DNA of 24,319 nt, taken from NCBI GenBank assembly GCA_964498835.1, contig CAZCIX010000028.1:1-24319 (forward strand), given 5' to 3'. Positions 1-6,708 of the stretch are shown here, in pieces. Position 1 is the stretch's first letter. Each line of letters starts with the position of its first letter. The notes below the pieces were generated by a model. It had not been told where the DNA came from. It ran no database searches and worked only from the letters and a program-made list of their open reading frames with translations. The translations under genes were made by a program, and so were the position numbers. This DNA comes from JAGKXB01 sp964498835. GTDB taxonomy: Bacteria; Pseudomonadota; Gammaproteobacteria; Burkholderiales; Burkholderiaceae_D.

Positions 1-228
1 ACCACGCAGATGATGAAAGACAAATACGGCATTGTTCAAACTCGCCCTCTGGCCGCTTGCTTTGACGCCAGCGGCAGCATTGACGAAGCTTTTGTGAAAG
101 AGTTGGCTAAGTATCAGCCATTGCGGGTGGCGTTCCGCGATGCGGGTTATAAGAGTAGTGCGGTCAAGATCAACGTTGAGCAGATTTTTAGGCTGTTGTC
201 GCCTGCCACCGAAGTGAAGTGCATTTGA
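1..228 (+). CDS. C-terminal fragment of a type III-like DNA methyltransferase (Mod)
   Basis: This frame is open from the first base of the window, so only the last 75 or so codons of the gene are visible. The tail reads RVAFRDAGYKSSAVKINVEQ and ends in LLSPATEVKCI. From memory this closely resembles the extreme C-terminus of site-specific adenine methyltransferases of type III restriction-modification systems, where an FRD(A/S)G(F/Y)...KINVEQIF block is common. The catalytic DPPY and FxGxG motifs would lie outside the window, so activity cannot be judged. A good Shine-Dalgarno (GAGGGGG) just past the stop serves the DUF1016 gene starting 10 bases later, indicating one operon. The call rests on the tail motif and on the neighbouring genes. 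Confidence 0.68.
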   Translation, partial: TTQMMKDKYGIVQTRPLAACFDASGSIDEAFVKELAKYQPLRVAFRDAGYKSSAVKINVEQIFRLLSPATEVKCI

Positions 229-238
229 GGGGGCGAGT

Positions 239-1327
239 ATGAGTGAAATAACAAACAACAACGACTACCGGCAAGTGCTGGCCGATATTAAACAGCGGAT
301 TCGTCATGCCCAAACACGGGCGGTGATGGCGGTGAATGCCGAGCTGATTCGGCTTTATTGGCAAATTGGAGCGCTGATTGAAGCACGCCAGCAGCAGGCT
401 GGTTGGGGAGCAAGTGTCATCCCGGCGCTAGCGCGCGACTTGCATAACGAATTGCCCGAAGAAAAAGGCTTTTCCGAGCGTAACATCAAGCGGATGCTGG
501 CGTTCTATCGGGAATATCCGCATTTGGAGTTTGTGCCACAGCCTGTGGCACAAATGCCACCGGAGCAAAATGGATTACCGTTTGCGACACTTTTTCCCGT
601 GGATTTGTTGCTGGCCTTGCCTTGGGGGCATCATGCCGAACTGATGGCCAAGGTGAAAGACTTCGCTTCTCGCAGCTGGTATATGCAAGCCTGTGTCGAG
701 CATGGCTGGAGCCGTAACATTTTGTTGATGCAGATTAAAACAGCCGCTCACGTCCGTATGGGCAAGGCTGTGAGCAACTTTGACCTGCGCTTGCCTGCAT
801 CAGATTCAGATTTGGTGCAACAAACCCTCAAAGACCCTTATTTGTTTGATTTTCTGACGCTTGAATCAGGTTTCCATGAGCGCGAGTTGGAAACCGGTTT
901 GATGCAACATCTTGAAAAATTTTTATTGGAGTTGGGACAAGGCTTTGCGTTCGTTGGGCGGCAATATCATGTGGAAATAGGTGACAAGGATTTTTACATT
1001 GATCTGTTGTTTTATCACCTTAAGCTGCGTTGCTACGTAGTGATTGATTTAAAGCGCGGTGACTTCAAGCCGGAATACGCAGGAAAAATGAATTTTTATT
1101 GCAGTGTGGTGGACGACACTTTGAGTCATGAAACCGATAAAGCAACCATTGGGCTAATCCTGTGCCAGCAACCCAATCGCGTGTTGGCCGAATATGCCTT
1201 GCGCGGGATGGACAAACCCATTGGGGTGTCTGGTTTTGAGCTAACACGCGCGTTGCCACAAACCCTGCAAAGTAGTTTGCCCAGTATCGAAGATATTGAG
1301 CGAGAGCTAGAAGGGGGCCAAGCATGA
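239..1327 (+). CDS. DUF1016 / YhcG-type PDDEXK nuclease family protein (copy 1)
   Basis: A 362-aa protein of normal length for the DUF1016 family. The N-terminal half (about residues 10-165) is the DUF1016_N region, with the typical VNAELIRLYWQIGALI block. The C-terminal half (about 180-330) is a PD-(D/E)xK-like nuclease domain: YIDLLFYHLKLRCYVVIDLK supplies the Asp and the D-x-K element, followed by the conserved FKPEYAGKMNFY. The usual E-L-K is D-L-K here, a conservative change. The biochemical role of the family is poorly defined; members are frequent in defence islands and restriction loci. It sits 10 bases after the Mod fragment, and its stop overlaps the next start codon in an ATGA arrangement, so it was the middle gene of a three-gene operon. 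A paralogue lies at 6709-7785. Confidence 0.85.
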   Translation: MSEITNNNDYRQVLADIKQRIRHAQTRAVMAVNAELIRLYWQIGALIEARQQQAGWGASVIPALARDLHNELPEEKGFSERNIKRMLAFYREYPHLEFVPQPVAQMPPEQNGLPFATLFPVDLLLALPWGHHAELMAKVKDFASRSWYMQACVEHGWSRNILLMQIKTAAHVRMGKAVSNFDLRLPASDSDLVQQTLKDPYLFDFLTLESGFHERELETGLMQHLEKFLLELGQGFAFVGRQYHVEIGDKDFYIDLLFYHLKLRCYVVIDLKRGDFKPEYAGKMNFYCSVVDDTLSHETDKATIGLILCQQPNRVLAEYALRGMDKPIGVSGFELTRALPQTLQSSLPSIEDIERELEGGQA

Positions 1328-1344
1328 AACTCAAATTGTATTAG
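1324..1344 (+). pseudogene. Truncated start of a probable type III restriction subunit gene (res)
   Basis: An ATG overlaps the stop of the DUF1016 gene (ATGA) and opens the short reading frame MKLKLY before a TAG. Type III Res proteins frequently begin MKLKF or similar and are encoded directly after mod, sometimes with a DUF1016 gene between. After ATGAAACTCAAATT the sequence switches into the left arm of a 73-bp palindromic element, which supplies the stop codon. No further res-like coding sequence is visible downstream. The overlap and position are seen directly; identity as res is inferred from the five-residue match and the gene order. Confidence 0.5.
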
Positions 1345-1410
1345 TTCAGCCCTGATCTGACAGATACCCTATAAAAACCGGCAACTGTCAGATCGGGTCT
1401 GAGCTAGTAC
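1338..1410. repeat. 73-bp palindromic mini-element, complete copy
   Basis: Two 26-base arms (1338-1363 and 1385-1410) are inverted repeats matching at 22 of 26 positions. The inner 10 bases are perfect (GATCTGACAG and CTGTCAGATC). They flank a 21-base centre containing CCTATAAAAACCGG. The same inner arms and centre recur at 8742-8799, and a left-arm-like half occurs at 13376-13408. The form, short with terminal inverted repeats and no coding capacity, is that of a MITE or similar non-autonomous element. Its left edge falls at the point where the presumed res gene is cut. Confidence 0.7.
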
Positions 1411-1455
1411 AAAATATTTACACACATTTGGCACTCAAAGCAGGAGGATTTATCG

Positions 1456-1884
1456 TCAAGCTTGTATTTCTTGAAGTAATTTGAGAAATTCTTTATCAAT
1501 TTCTGGTGCCAGTTTTTTTTCAACATCTAAATGCGGTGCGCTTTCGGCTATAGAGCCTTTCGGAGTTTCACCAAATTTCTTATGGATCTCTGCAATTTCA
1601 AAACATGCGTCGAAATACTTTCCGATTTTTAAGGCTAGAGCGACAGGTAAATAAATCTGCGCGTTCCTTTTTTGATAATAAAACTTTGAAACTTCACTTG
1701 CCTCTGCATACATTCTTTTACTCACCATGTGCATTTTTAGTTCGAAGAACGCGTTATATATTTCTTTTCTGTGGCCAAGTAGACTAATTTCATTTGCTTT
1801 TCGAGATTCGTTCCATGACCAGCCTGCGTATAAAGCGGACAGACCTGAGACGAGCATTGAAATAATTGCGATTACATCTGTCAT
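1456..1884 (-). CDS. Hypothetical single-pass membrane protein
   Basis: I do not recognise a named family. From the ATG at 1884 the protein has 142 aa. It starts MTDVIAIISMLVSGLSALYA, a clear N-terminal transmembrane helix, followed by a charged cytoplasmic-type stretch (WNESRKANEISLLGHRKEIY) and a mostly helical, Lys/Glu-rich remainder. The frame also allows an ATG at 1914, adding ten residues. I prefer 1884 because the hydrophobic helix then lies at the very N-terminus, but neither start has a good Shine-Dalgarno. The gene looks more AT-rich than the chromosomal genes to its right and sits between decayed accessory genes, which suggests recent acquisition. Confidence 0.6.
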   Translation of the reverse strand: MTDVIAIISMLVSGLSALYAGWSWNESRKANEISLLGHRKEIYNAFFELKMHMVSKRMYAEASEVSKFYYQKRNAQIYLPVALALKIGKYFDACFEIAEIHKKFGETPKGSIAESAPHLDVEKKLAPEIDKEFLKLLQEIQA

Positions 1885-2027
1885 GGTCAACTTTATTTCA
1901 TATATACATGCCATAAAACCGTCGCTAATCTTTTAAAGTTATTAAAGTGATACAAAAAGTTTTTGGTTTTCATGTCAGTAGCATTCATTTGTGATGCAGC
2001 CAAGTAAGTAAAAACTCAACTTTCCCC

Positions 2028-2289
2028 CTAAAAACACTTTTGTTTGTGCATCAATTCCAACAAAAACTCTGGTGCCAAATCCGCGCCATTTGCCCACGCT
2101 ACTGTTCGCATGACAGGCTTGCTGGCAAGCCGTCGAAAATTGAGCAGGATCGCGCAAAGGCTCAAAAATTTCACCAGTCAATTCATTCGTTAAATCAACC
2201 TTGCCTTGTTCACCATTATTAAAACGTAATGCAAGTTGATAATTAGGAAGTGGGATGACTTCAGTGGTATGCAAAATCATGATATTCAC
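2028..2289 (-). pseudogene. DUF2442 protein gene, broken by a one-base frameshift
   Basis: The start frame encodes MNIMILHTTEVIPLPNYQLA and LRFNNGEQGKVDL, the typical N-terminal half of DUF2442 proteins, through EPLRDPAQFSTACQQ. The hallmark C-terminal half (VAWANGADLAPEFLLELM) is present but in the +1 frame, ending at a TAG at 2028-2030. Removing one base between about 2100 and 2130 gives an 86-aa protein of normal family length. In the unshifted frame, translation runs on to 1975 with an unrelated tail (104 aa). The start overlaps the stop of the upstream DUF4160 gene by four bases. The family has no firm function; DUF4160-DUF2442 pairs are commonly adjacent and have been suggested to be toxin-antitoxin-like. 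Confidence 0.8.
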
Positions 2290-2543
2290 TCCAAAGGATC
2301 AATCAAATTTAATGGTTTTTTTTCTTGCGCTAATTCCCAGTTGGTTTGTAATTCAACTCTATGGACTGCTAGCCATTCGCGCACTAGCGATAATGCTCGC
2401 CGAGGCAGATTACCCGCATAAACACTTCCATCCAACGTAATTAATGCTTCATGCTCACCATAAATCGCATGAAAATGCATAGGCGGATGTTCGCGTCAAT
2501 TCATGTAAATAATGATACAGAAGAAGCGGCAAATCTCTGGCAT
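2286..2543 (-). pseudogene. DUF4160 protein gene, broken by an in-frame TGA
   Basis: The frame starts at an ATG at 2543 with AAAGGAAA upstream and encodes MPEICRFFCIIIYMN, then a TGA, then REHPPMHFHAIYGEHEALI and the conserved C-terminus LPRRALSLVREWLAVH...NWELAQEKKPL. This is the DUF4160 layout (MPEI...H-x-PPHFHA-x-YGE...LPRRAL...WLELH...NWELA), about 85 residues, with a nonsense codon at residue 16 that probably replaces a TGG tryptophan codon. An internal ATG at 2480 leaves a 64-aa fragment lacking the N-terminal strand. The stop overlaps the DUF2442 start. Both genes of the pair are therefore defective. Confidence 0.8.
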
Positions 2544-2628
2544 ATCTATTTCCTTTCCCTTAGTTTAATGATTTAGCTTATTCATTGAAAATTGCACTGC
2601 CTACATCCAAATAGACAATACGCTAAAT

Positions 2629-3645
2629 CTACTTCCTTTCGCCACTAATCTTACCCGTAGCAGATTGATTTTCCCGCCCCCTATAACGTTCCGCCAATAC
2701 CGAACATACCAGCAATTGCAACTGGTGATAAACAATCATCGGCAATACGAAAATGCCCATGCTTGCATGGCCGGCGAACATGGCTTGTGCCATGGGCATG
2801 CCGTTGGCTAGGCTTTTTTTGGAGCCGCAGAACACGGCGGTGATTTCGTCTTCGGTATTAAAACCCAGGCGGCGACTGCTCCATGTGGTGACACATAGCA
2901 CTACTGCTAGCACTATGCCCGTCAGCACAATGAGCACGCCTAGGCTGTATATCGGATAGCCGGACCAGACGCCGGCTTGTTGCGAATCGCAAAATGAGGC
3001 GTGCACAATTAGTACGATGACGCCACGATCGAGAGTGCTGACTAATTTTTTGTTGCGCATTAGCAGTGTTAATAATGGCCGACGCAGCATTTGCCCAGCC
3101 GCGAATGGCAACAGCAATTGCACCATCACGCCGGCAATGGCTGATGAAAGCGATATCGGATGACCGCTGTGTGTCATGACAAAACTCATTAGCACAGGCG
3201 TCATCACCATCCCGATCAAGCCGGAAAGGGTGGCGTTAAAAATCGCTCCAGAAAGATTTCCCCTGGCCAATGCTGTCATCGCTACCGATGAACTGATGGT
3301 GGATGGCAGGGCGCATAGATAAAAGAAACCCAACAACATATCGTTGGGCAACCAGCCTTTACCTGCCATCAAAATGCCAATGCCGATGATGGGGAAAAGC
3401 GCAAAAGTGGCTAGTTGCACGAACAGGTGTAAGCGCCAGTGCCTGATGCCAGCTTTCAGATTGTCCGGCGATAAATTGGCACCGTGCAGGAAAAACACCA
3501 CCATGATGCCCACATAGGTCAGCGTGCTTAAATGCAATATGCCCCCATTGCTGCCGGGCCCAGGAATCAGCAGGCCAAGCACCGCGGCACCGACGATGCA
3601 CACCATGTAACCGTGTTTGTTGAGGAAATTTTTTATTGTGTGCAT
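2629..3645 (-). CDS. Bile acid:sodium symporter-like membrane transporter (YfeH type)
   Basis: A 338-aa integral membrane protein with about nine or ten hydrophobic segments. It fits the SBF-like (YfeH) branch of the bile acid/Na+ symporter superfamily. Marks include VGIMVVFFLHGANLSPDNLK near residue 55, LCALPSTISSSVAMTALARG near residue 115 and GMPMAQAMFAGHASMGIFVL near the C-terminus. The substrate in this branch is not established and need not be a bile acid. It begins downstream of the flavin reductase gene on the same strand, with a 94-bp repeat and about 155 bases between them, so co-transcription with the methionine operon is uncertain. Confidence 0.85.
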   Translation of the reverse strand: MHTIKNFLNKHGYMVCIVGAAVLGLLIPGPGSNGGILHLSTLTYVGIMVVFFLHGANLSPDNLKAGIRHWRLHLFVQLATFALFPIIGIGILMAGKGWLPNDMLLGFFYLCALPSTISSSVAMTALARGNLSGAIFNATLSGLIGMVMTPVLMSFVMTHSGHPISLSSAIAGVMVQLLLPFAAGQMLRRPLLTLLMRNKKLVSTLDRGVIVLIVHASFCDSQQAGVWSGYPIYSLGVLIVLTGIVLAVVLCVTTWSSRRLGFNTEDEITAVFCGSKKSLANGMPMAQAMFAGHASMGIFVLPMIVYHQLQLLVCSVLAERYRGRENQSATGKISGERK

Positions 3646-3702
3646 TAGCTATTCCTTAGCGATTTTTGCGCTATTACTGATCCCACATTTTTCATTAATA
3701 CT

Positions 3703-3796
3703 GTCGTCCTCGAATGGCTTAGTTTGGGACCCCGCAGCTTTTAGCATTTAACAACGCAAGACGCTGGGTTCCCGCCTAAACCCGCGGGAACGACGG
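3703..3796. repeat. 94-bp palindromic dispersed repeat, copy A
   Basis: The element starts GTCGTCCTCGA and ends CCCGCGGGAACGACGG. It contains the arm TTCCCGCC...CCGCGGGAA, and its ends are complementary (GTCGT/ACGAC). It matches the elements at 6511-6603 and 22615-22708 in the same orientation. It lies immediately after the flavin reductase stop. Copy A is degenerate in its left hairpin (CCTCGA...TTGGGA). Confidence 0.8.
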
Positions 3797-3799
3797 TAA

Positions 3800-4333
3800 T
3801 TAATTCAATCCAGCGGGAAAAGCGGCAAGGTTCCCATACTGCCCTTTGAAATACAGCAATGGCTGAGCAGAAGTATTTTCCTGCAATTGTATGGCTTTCA
3901 CTTCGCCAATCACGATCATGTGGTCACCGGCGGCGTGTTCGGCATGGATTTCGCAATCAATCCAATACAGACTGCCGGTGATGATGGGATTGCCCAGTGG
4001 TGATTCTTTCCAATTGATGCCGTGCCATTTGTCTATGCCGCGTTGGGCGAACTGGTTGGAAATCGCGACTTGCTCGCTTGACAGGATATTGACGGCAAAT
4101 CGGCCTGCCTTGCGAATTTTGGGGTAGCTGTATGAACTGGACTTGATGCTGAAAGACACCAGCGGTGGGTTCATCGACACGCTATAGAACGATTGGCAAG
4201 TGAAGCCTATCGGTTCGCCATCAATGTGTGTGCTGATCACCGTGATGCCGGATGCGTAATGCCCGAGCGCTTCCCGAAAGCGCTCAGGTTCAATTGCAGT
4301 ACTTGGCGTGCTTGGAATACTTGAAAATGACAT
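3800..4333 (-). CDS. Flavin reductase family protein (FMN-binding split barrel)
   Basis: A 177-aa protein from the ATG at 4333, chosen because AGGATCAGC precedes it and because the longer frame back to 4387 would overlap mesD. The core (FREALGHYASGITVISTHID, GFTCQSFYSVSMNPPLVSFS, then AGRFAVNILSSEQ and a FKGQYG ending) is that of flavin reductase-like oxidoreductases, which reduce FMN or FAD with NAD(P)H for a partner oxygenase. It starts 13 bases after the mesD stop, so it is the third gene of the mesX-mesD operon. The likely role is to supply reduced flavin to MesX; that link is inferred from the operon and from the proposed oxygenase nature of MesX. Confidence 0.82.
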   Translation of the reverse strand: MSFSSIPSTPSTAIEPERFREALGHYASGITVISTHIDGEPIGFTCQSFYSVSMNPPLVSFSIKSSSYSYPKIRKAGRFAVNILSSEQVAISNQFAQRGIDKWHGINWKESPLGNPIITGSLYWIDCEIHAEHAAGDHMIVIGEVKAIQLQENTSAQPLLYFKGQYGNLAAFPAGLN

Positions 4334-4346
4334 GCTGATCCTAAAA

Positions 4347-5375
4347 CTAGTTCGTGAGCTCGCTGCGGATGATTGCTGCACCTGCACTCAAGGCATTGAG
4401 CTTGCCTCGGGCTACGGAACGAGATAAGGGTGCCATGCCGCAGTTGGTGCTGGGGTAGAGCTTGTCGGCATCGACAAATTGCAGCGCTTTGCGTAGCGTA
4501 TTGGCGACTTCTTCTGGCGTTTCAATCGTATTGCTCGCTACGTCAATGGCACCGACCATCACTTTTTTACCGCGAATGAGTTCAATCAAATCCATGGGCA
4601 CGCGGGAGTTGTGGCATTCCAGCGAGATCAAATCAATACTTGACGCTTGCAGTTTGGGGAAACTTTCTTCATATTGCCGCCACTCTGATCCCAACGTATT
4701 TTTCCAATCGGTATTCGCTTTAATGCCATATCCATAGCAAATATGAATCGCCGTTTCACATTTTAGTCCTTCGATGGCTTTTTCTAACGTGGCAATTCCC
4801 CAATCGTTGACTTCGTCGAAGAAGACATTAAACGCAGGTTCATCAAACTGGATAATGTCGATACCAGCAGCTTCCAATTCTTTGGCTTCTTGATTGAGGA
4901 TTTTGGCGAATTCCCAAGCCAGTTTTTCGCGACTTTGATAGTGGCTATCGTAGAGCGTGTCGATCATCGTCATTGGCCCAGGCAGTGCCCATTTAATTGG
5001 CTGTTTGGTTTGTTGGCGTAAAAACTTGGCATCGTCCACAAAAACCGATTTAGGACGGCTCACAGCACTAACAACCGTCGGAACGCTCGCATCGTAGCGA
5101 TCACGGATTCTGACGGTCTCCCGTTTTGCAAAATCCACGCCTTCTAGGTGCTCAATAAACGTGGTAACAAAGTGCTGACGTGTTTGCTCGCCGTCACTGA
5201 CAATATCAATGCCAGCATGTTGTTGTTCTTGCAGCGATAGACGCAATGCATCTTGTTTGCCATCGATTAATTCTTCACCTTGCAGTTTCCAAGGCGACCA
5301 CAATTTTTCAGGCTCGGCCAGCCAGGAAGGTTTAGGGAGGCTGCCTGCAGTTGAGGTGGGTAATAATTTTTGCAT
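4347..5375 (-). CDS. mesD: Folate-independent methionine synthase, MetE catalytic domain only (MesD-like)
   Basis: A 342-aa protein corresponding only to the catalytic C-terminal domain of cobalamin-independent methionine synthase; the roughly 400-residue N-terminal folate-binding half of MetE is absent. The zinc ligands are recognisable as H211 and C213 (HICYGYG), E253 (SLECHNSR) and C312 (STNCGMAPL). The Asp-Glu of the homocysteine site is at 178-179 (QFDEPAF). From memory, short MetE-like proteins encoded beside DUF1852 (MesX) form the MesD family, shown genetically in Acinetobacter to make methionine without methyltetrahydrofolate, needing MesX and oxygen. The adjacent DUF1852 gene makes this assignment firm. 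The methyl donor is, to my knowledge, not settled. Confidence 0.87.
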   Translation of the reverse strand: MQKLLPTSTAGSLPKPSWLAEPEKLWSPWKLQGEELIDGKQDALRLSLQEQQHAGIDIVSDGEQTRQHFVTTFIEHLEGVDFAKRETVRIRDRYDASVPTVVSAVSRPKSVFVDDAKFLRQQTKQPIKWALPGPMTMIDTLYDSHYQSREKLAWEFAKILNQEAKELEAAGIDIIQFDEPAFNVFFDEVNDWGIATLEKAIEGLKCETAIHICYGYGIKANTDWKNTLGSEWRQYEESFPKLQASSIDLISLECHNSRVPMDLIELIRGKKVMVGAIDVASNTIETPEEVANTLRKALQFVDADKLYPSTNCGMAPLSRSVARGKLNALSAGAAIIRSELTN

Positions 5376-5408
5376 AATGTATGACCTTGTTTTTGATTAA
5401 TTGATTAA

Positions 5409-6416
5409 TTAAATAACGTAATTAGCAGCCCAACTATCAAGAATGGCTTGGTATGGTTTGATGAAATTTTCTTCCACAAATTTCCCTTGCTCAACCGCCA
5501 ACCGGCTACGTTCTTCCCGATCGTAAACAATTTGAGTAAGCGAATAATCCGAATGCTTCAAGCTGGGTTGATAGGATTTTCCGGCTGGAGAATTGGCGTT
5601 ATAAATCTCAGGCCGATAAATTTTCTGGAAGGTATCCATGGTGCTAATCGTGCTGACAAGCTCAAGATTGCTGTAATCCGCCAGCAAATCGCCGGAAAAA
5701 TAAAAAGCCAACGGCGCAGCAGAATTGGACGGCATGAAATAACGAACCTTTAGTCCCATTTTGTTGAAATATTCATCCGTTAAAGAGTATTCATCCTGTA
5801 CGTATTCAGTGCCCAACACAGGATGTTGATTCTCAGTTCGGTGATAGGTTTTACTACTCGAAACACTCAGGCAGATGACGGGTGGTTTTTTAAAATGTGC
5901 TTTGTAAGTAGGTGAGTTCACAAAGCATTGAAACAACTTCCCATGCAGATCACCAAAATTGTCTGGCGTACTAAATTCAGCTTGGTTTTTGGTGTGCTCC
6001 AGCAGACGCACGCTAAAGTCGTAATCGCGCACATAAGAGGACAAATTATTTCCCACCATGCCGTCAATGTATTGATTATTTTTGCGGTCGAAAATACGCG
6101 TTTTCAATATTTCGATTAAAGGCAAAGCGTTGCTGCTTTTATTGTCATTACCACTGCCATTACTCTCGCCATTAATATTCATTTCGACCGAAATAATGTC
6201 CAGGTTGACGGTATAACGATCACCTTTCGGATTATCCCAATGCGCCAAAGCATTGAAGCGATTGTCAATCATGCGAAAGGTATTACGCAGGTTCTCCTGA
6301 CGCTTCTCACCTCTGGCCAAATTGGCAAAATTGGTCGTAATGCGTGTATTGCTCGATGGTTGATAGTTTTCATCAAAGCAAATGCTTTTAATGGCGAAGG
6401 TGAATTCTTTATTCAT
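5409..6416 (-). CDS. mesX: DUF1852 protein, probable MesX partner of MesD
   Basis: A 335-aa protein starting at the ATG at 6416 (MNKEFTFAIKSICFDENYQP), the usual N-terminus of DUF1852 proteins; the frame continues to 6500 without a convincing start. Recognisable stretches are TRITTNFANLARGEKRQENL, RFNALAHWDNPKGDRY and the C-terminal SYQPSLKHSDYSLTQIVYDR. DUF1852 has been named MesX and proposed to be an oxygenase needed by MesD. It is the first gene of a mesX-mesD-flavin reductase operon, with 33 bases to mesD. An internal low-complexity NGESNGSGNDNKSSN loop near residue 85 looks like a surface insertion. The upstream region contains the 94-bp repeat copy B. Confidence 0.85.
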   Translation of the reverse strand: MNKEFTFAIKSICFDENYQPSSNTRITTNFANLARGEKRQENLRNTFRMIDNRFNALAHWDNPKGDRYTVNLDIISVEMNINGESNGSGNDNKSSNALPLIEILKTRIFDRKNNQYIDGMVGNNLSSYVRDYDFSVRLLEHTKNQAEFSTPDNFGDLHGKLFQCFVNSPTYKAHFKKPPVICLSVSSSKTYHRTENQHPVLGTEYVQDEYSLTDEYFNKMGLKVRYFMPSNSAAPLAFYFSGDLLADYSNLELVSTISTMDTFQKIYRPEIYNANSPAGKSYQPSLKHSDYSLTQIVYDREERSRLAVEQGKFVEENFIKPYQAILDSWAANYVI

Positions 6417-6510
6417 GGTGATGTCGGCTTTCTCATTCAATTGGGATTTTTCATTAGGCCTAATTAATTCAACCAGCCTGAACGACGGCAATACGGACAA
6501 ACGTACAATC

Positions 6511-6603
6511 GTCGTCCCCGAGCGTTTTAGTCGGGGATCCAGTGGCTTTTAGTCGCAAAAAAAGAAAGACACTTGGTTCACGCCTAAATCCGCGGGAACG
6601 ACG
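6511..6603. repeat. 94-bp palindromic dispersed repeat, copy B
   Basis: It starts GTCGTCCCCGAGCG and ends CCGCGGGAACGACG, in the same orientation as copies A and C. The left hairpin CCCCGA...TCGGGG is intact. The right hairpin is degraded (TTCACGCC...CCGCGGGAA). It sits upstream of mesX, so together with copy A it brackets the whole mes operon. Confidence 0.8.
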
Positions 6604-6708
6604 TGGGTAATTGAGGCTAATTAAGATGACAAGCATGGTAAAGACCTTGGTCAATGAAGTAAAATGGTCTTTTCTCACGTATTTATGAATTTTTGTCATA
6701 ATTCATCT

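Noticed and set aside
1975..2027. C-terminal tail of the unshifted DUF2442 frame as real protein
   Set aside because: The family-conserved C-terminus is in the +1 frame, so this tail is a frameshift product.
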